From Acidimicrobiales bacterium (GTDB lineage Bacteria; Actinomycetota; Acidimicrobiia; Acidimicrobiales; Ilumatobacteraceae): DNA of 13,526 nucleotides. A program made the position numbers and the translations under genes. The notes beneath the pieces were generated by a model. It was not told the DNA's origin and did not search any database. It saw only the letters and a program-made list of their open reading frames with translations. Location: the NCBI GenBank assembly GCA_030830415.1, contig JAURNB010000207.1:1-13526 (forward strand). Direction: 5' to 3'. Shown piece after piece: positions 13,425 through 13,526 of the stretch; positions within the stretch are counted from its first letter, which is position 1; each line of letters opens with the position of its first letter.

Positions 13425-13526
13425 ATGTTCGTACGCCCCCGCGCCCGACTGATCGCCTTGGTGGTCGCTCTCAGCAGTTTTGCTGGGCCTACGTTGTTGG
13501 CCTCGGCCCCAGCGTCGGCCTCATCG
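13425..13526 (+). CDS. Secreted or exported protein, N-terminal fragment
   Basis: ATG 13425 opens a frame that runs off the window after 34 codons. The visible part is a clear signal peptide: basic n-region MFVRPRAR, hydrophobic core LIALVVALSSFAG, and a likely signal-peptidase site after ASAPASA (about residue 32). The mature protein is outside the window, so its function cannot be stated. TAGGCT at 13410-13415 could be a -10 box nine bases before the start; no good Shine-Dalgarno is seen. The 99-base gap after guaA is AT-rich at first and contains the direct repeat GCCAATTTT (13326-13334 and 13347-13355), without a recognisable terminator. Confidence 0.7.
   Translation, partial: MFVRPRARLIALVVALSSFAGPTLLASAPASASS

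Noticed and set aside
1..13526. tRNA genes, CRISPR arrays, insertion sequences, attachment sites or a phage-defence system
   Set aside because: No cloverleaf-like segment, regularly spaced repeat, transposase, integrase or defence-domain protein was found; nearly all of the window is filled by housekeeping genes.

Overview
This window looks like a chromosomal housekeeping stretch from an actinobacterium, most plausibly a streamlined, moderate-GC member of the Acidimicrobiia (an inference; I ran no database search). The clues are the gene order tsaE-tsaB-rimI-tsaD followed by groES-groEL, CIRCE (HrcA) control of the chaperonin operon, a secreted actinobacterial-type phospholipase A2, and several genes that start right behind a TANNNT box with no Shine-Dalgarno, as in actinobacterial leaderless transcripts. 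I see no mobile element, CRISPR array, tRNA or rRNA.

Layout. Positions 1-4548 (+) hold a tightly packed, partly overlapping operon for tRNA modification and nucleotide housekeeping: tsaE, tsaB, rimI, tsaD (N6-threonylcarbamoyladenosine pathway plus an associated acetyltransferase), dusB (tRNA dihydrouridine synthase) and a Maf-type nucleotide pyrophosphatase. Positions 4545-6691 (+) hold the groES-groEL operon, with two CIRCE-type inverted repeats around a candidate promoter and a strong intrinsic terminator. Positions 6707-7919 (+) hold a small membrane protein, a 55-residue protein, and a CoA-diphosphatase-like Nudix hydrolase.

The minus strand from 11756 down to 7920 carries a single-span membrane protein, an FMN riboswitch, ribD, ribBA, ribH, and finally a secreted phospholipase A2 on the same strand just behind ribH. 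Riboflavin synthase (ribE) is absent from this cluster. The phospholipase and Nudix genes converge with no base between their stop codons. At the right end guaA (GMP synthase) runs on the plus strand, followed by the first 34 codons of a secreted protein cut by the window edge.

How the genes work together. The left operon maintains tRNA modification; RimI commonly sits among the t6A genes and Maf may remove modified nucleotides. GroES/GroEL form the stress-controlled chaperonin. The rib genes convert GTP and ribulose 5-phosphate to 6,7-dimethyl-8-ribityllumazine under FMN feedback, probably at the level of translation because the closing stem of the aptamer shares bases with the ribD Shine-Dalgarno. 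I found no clear unknown multi-gene system. The points most worth a second look are the in-frame 55-aa ORF / Nudix pair joined by a palindromic amber stop, the double CIRCE, the riboswitch overlapping the ribosome binding site, the phospholipase behind the rib genes, and the recurring leaderless-start signature.
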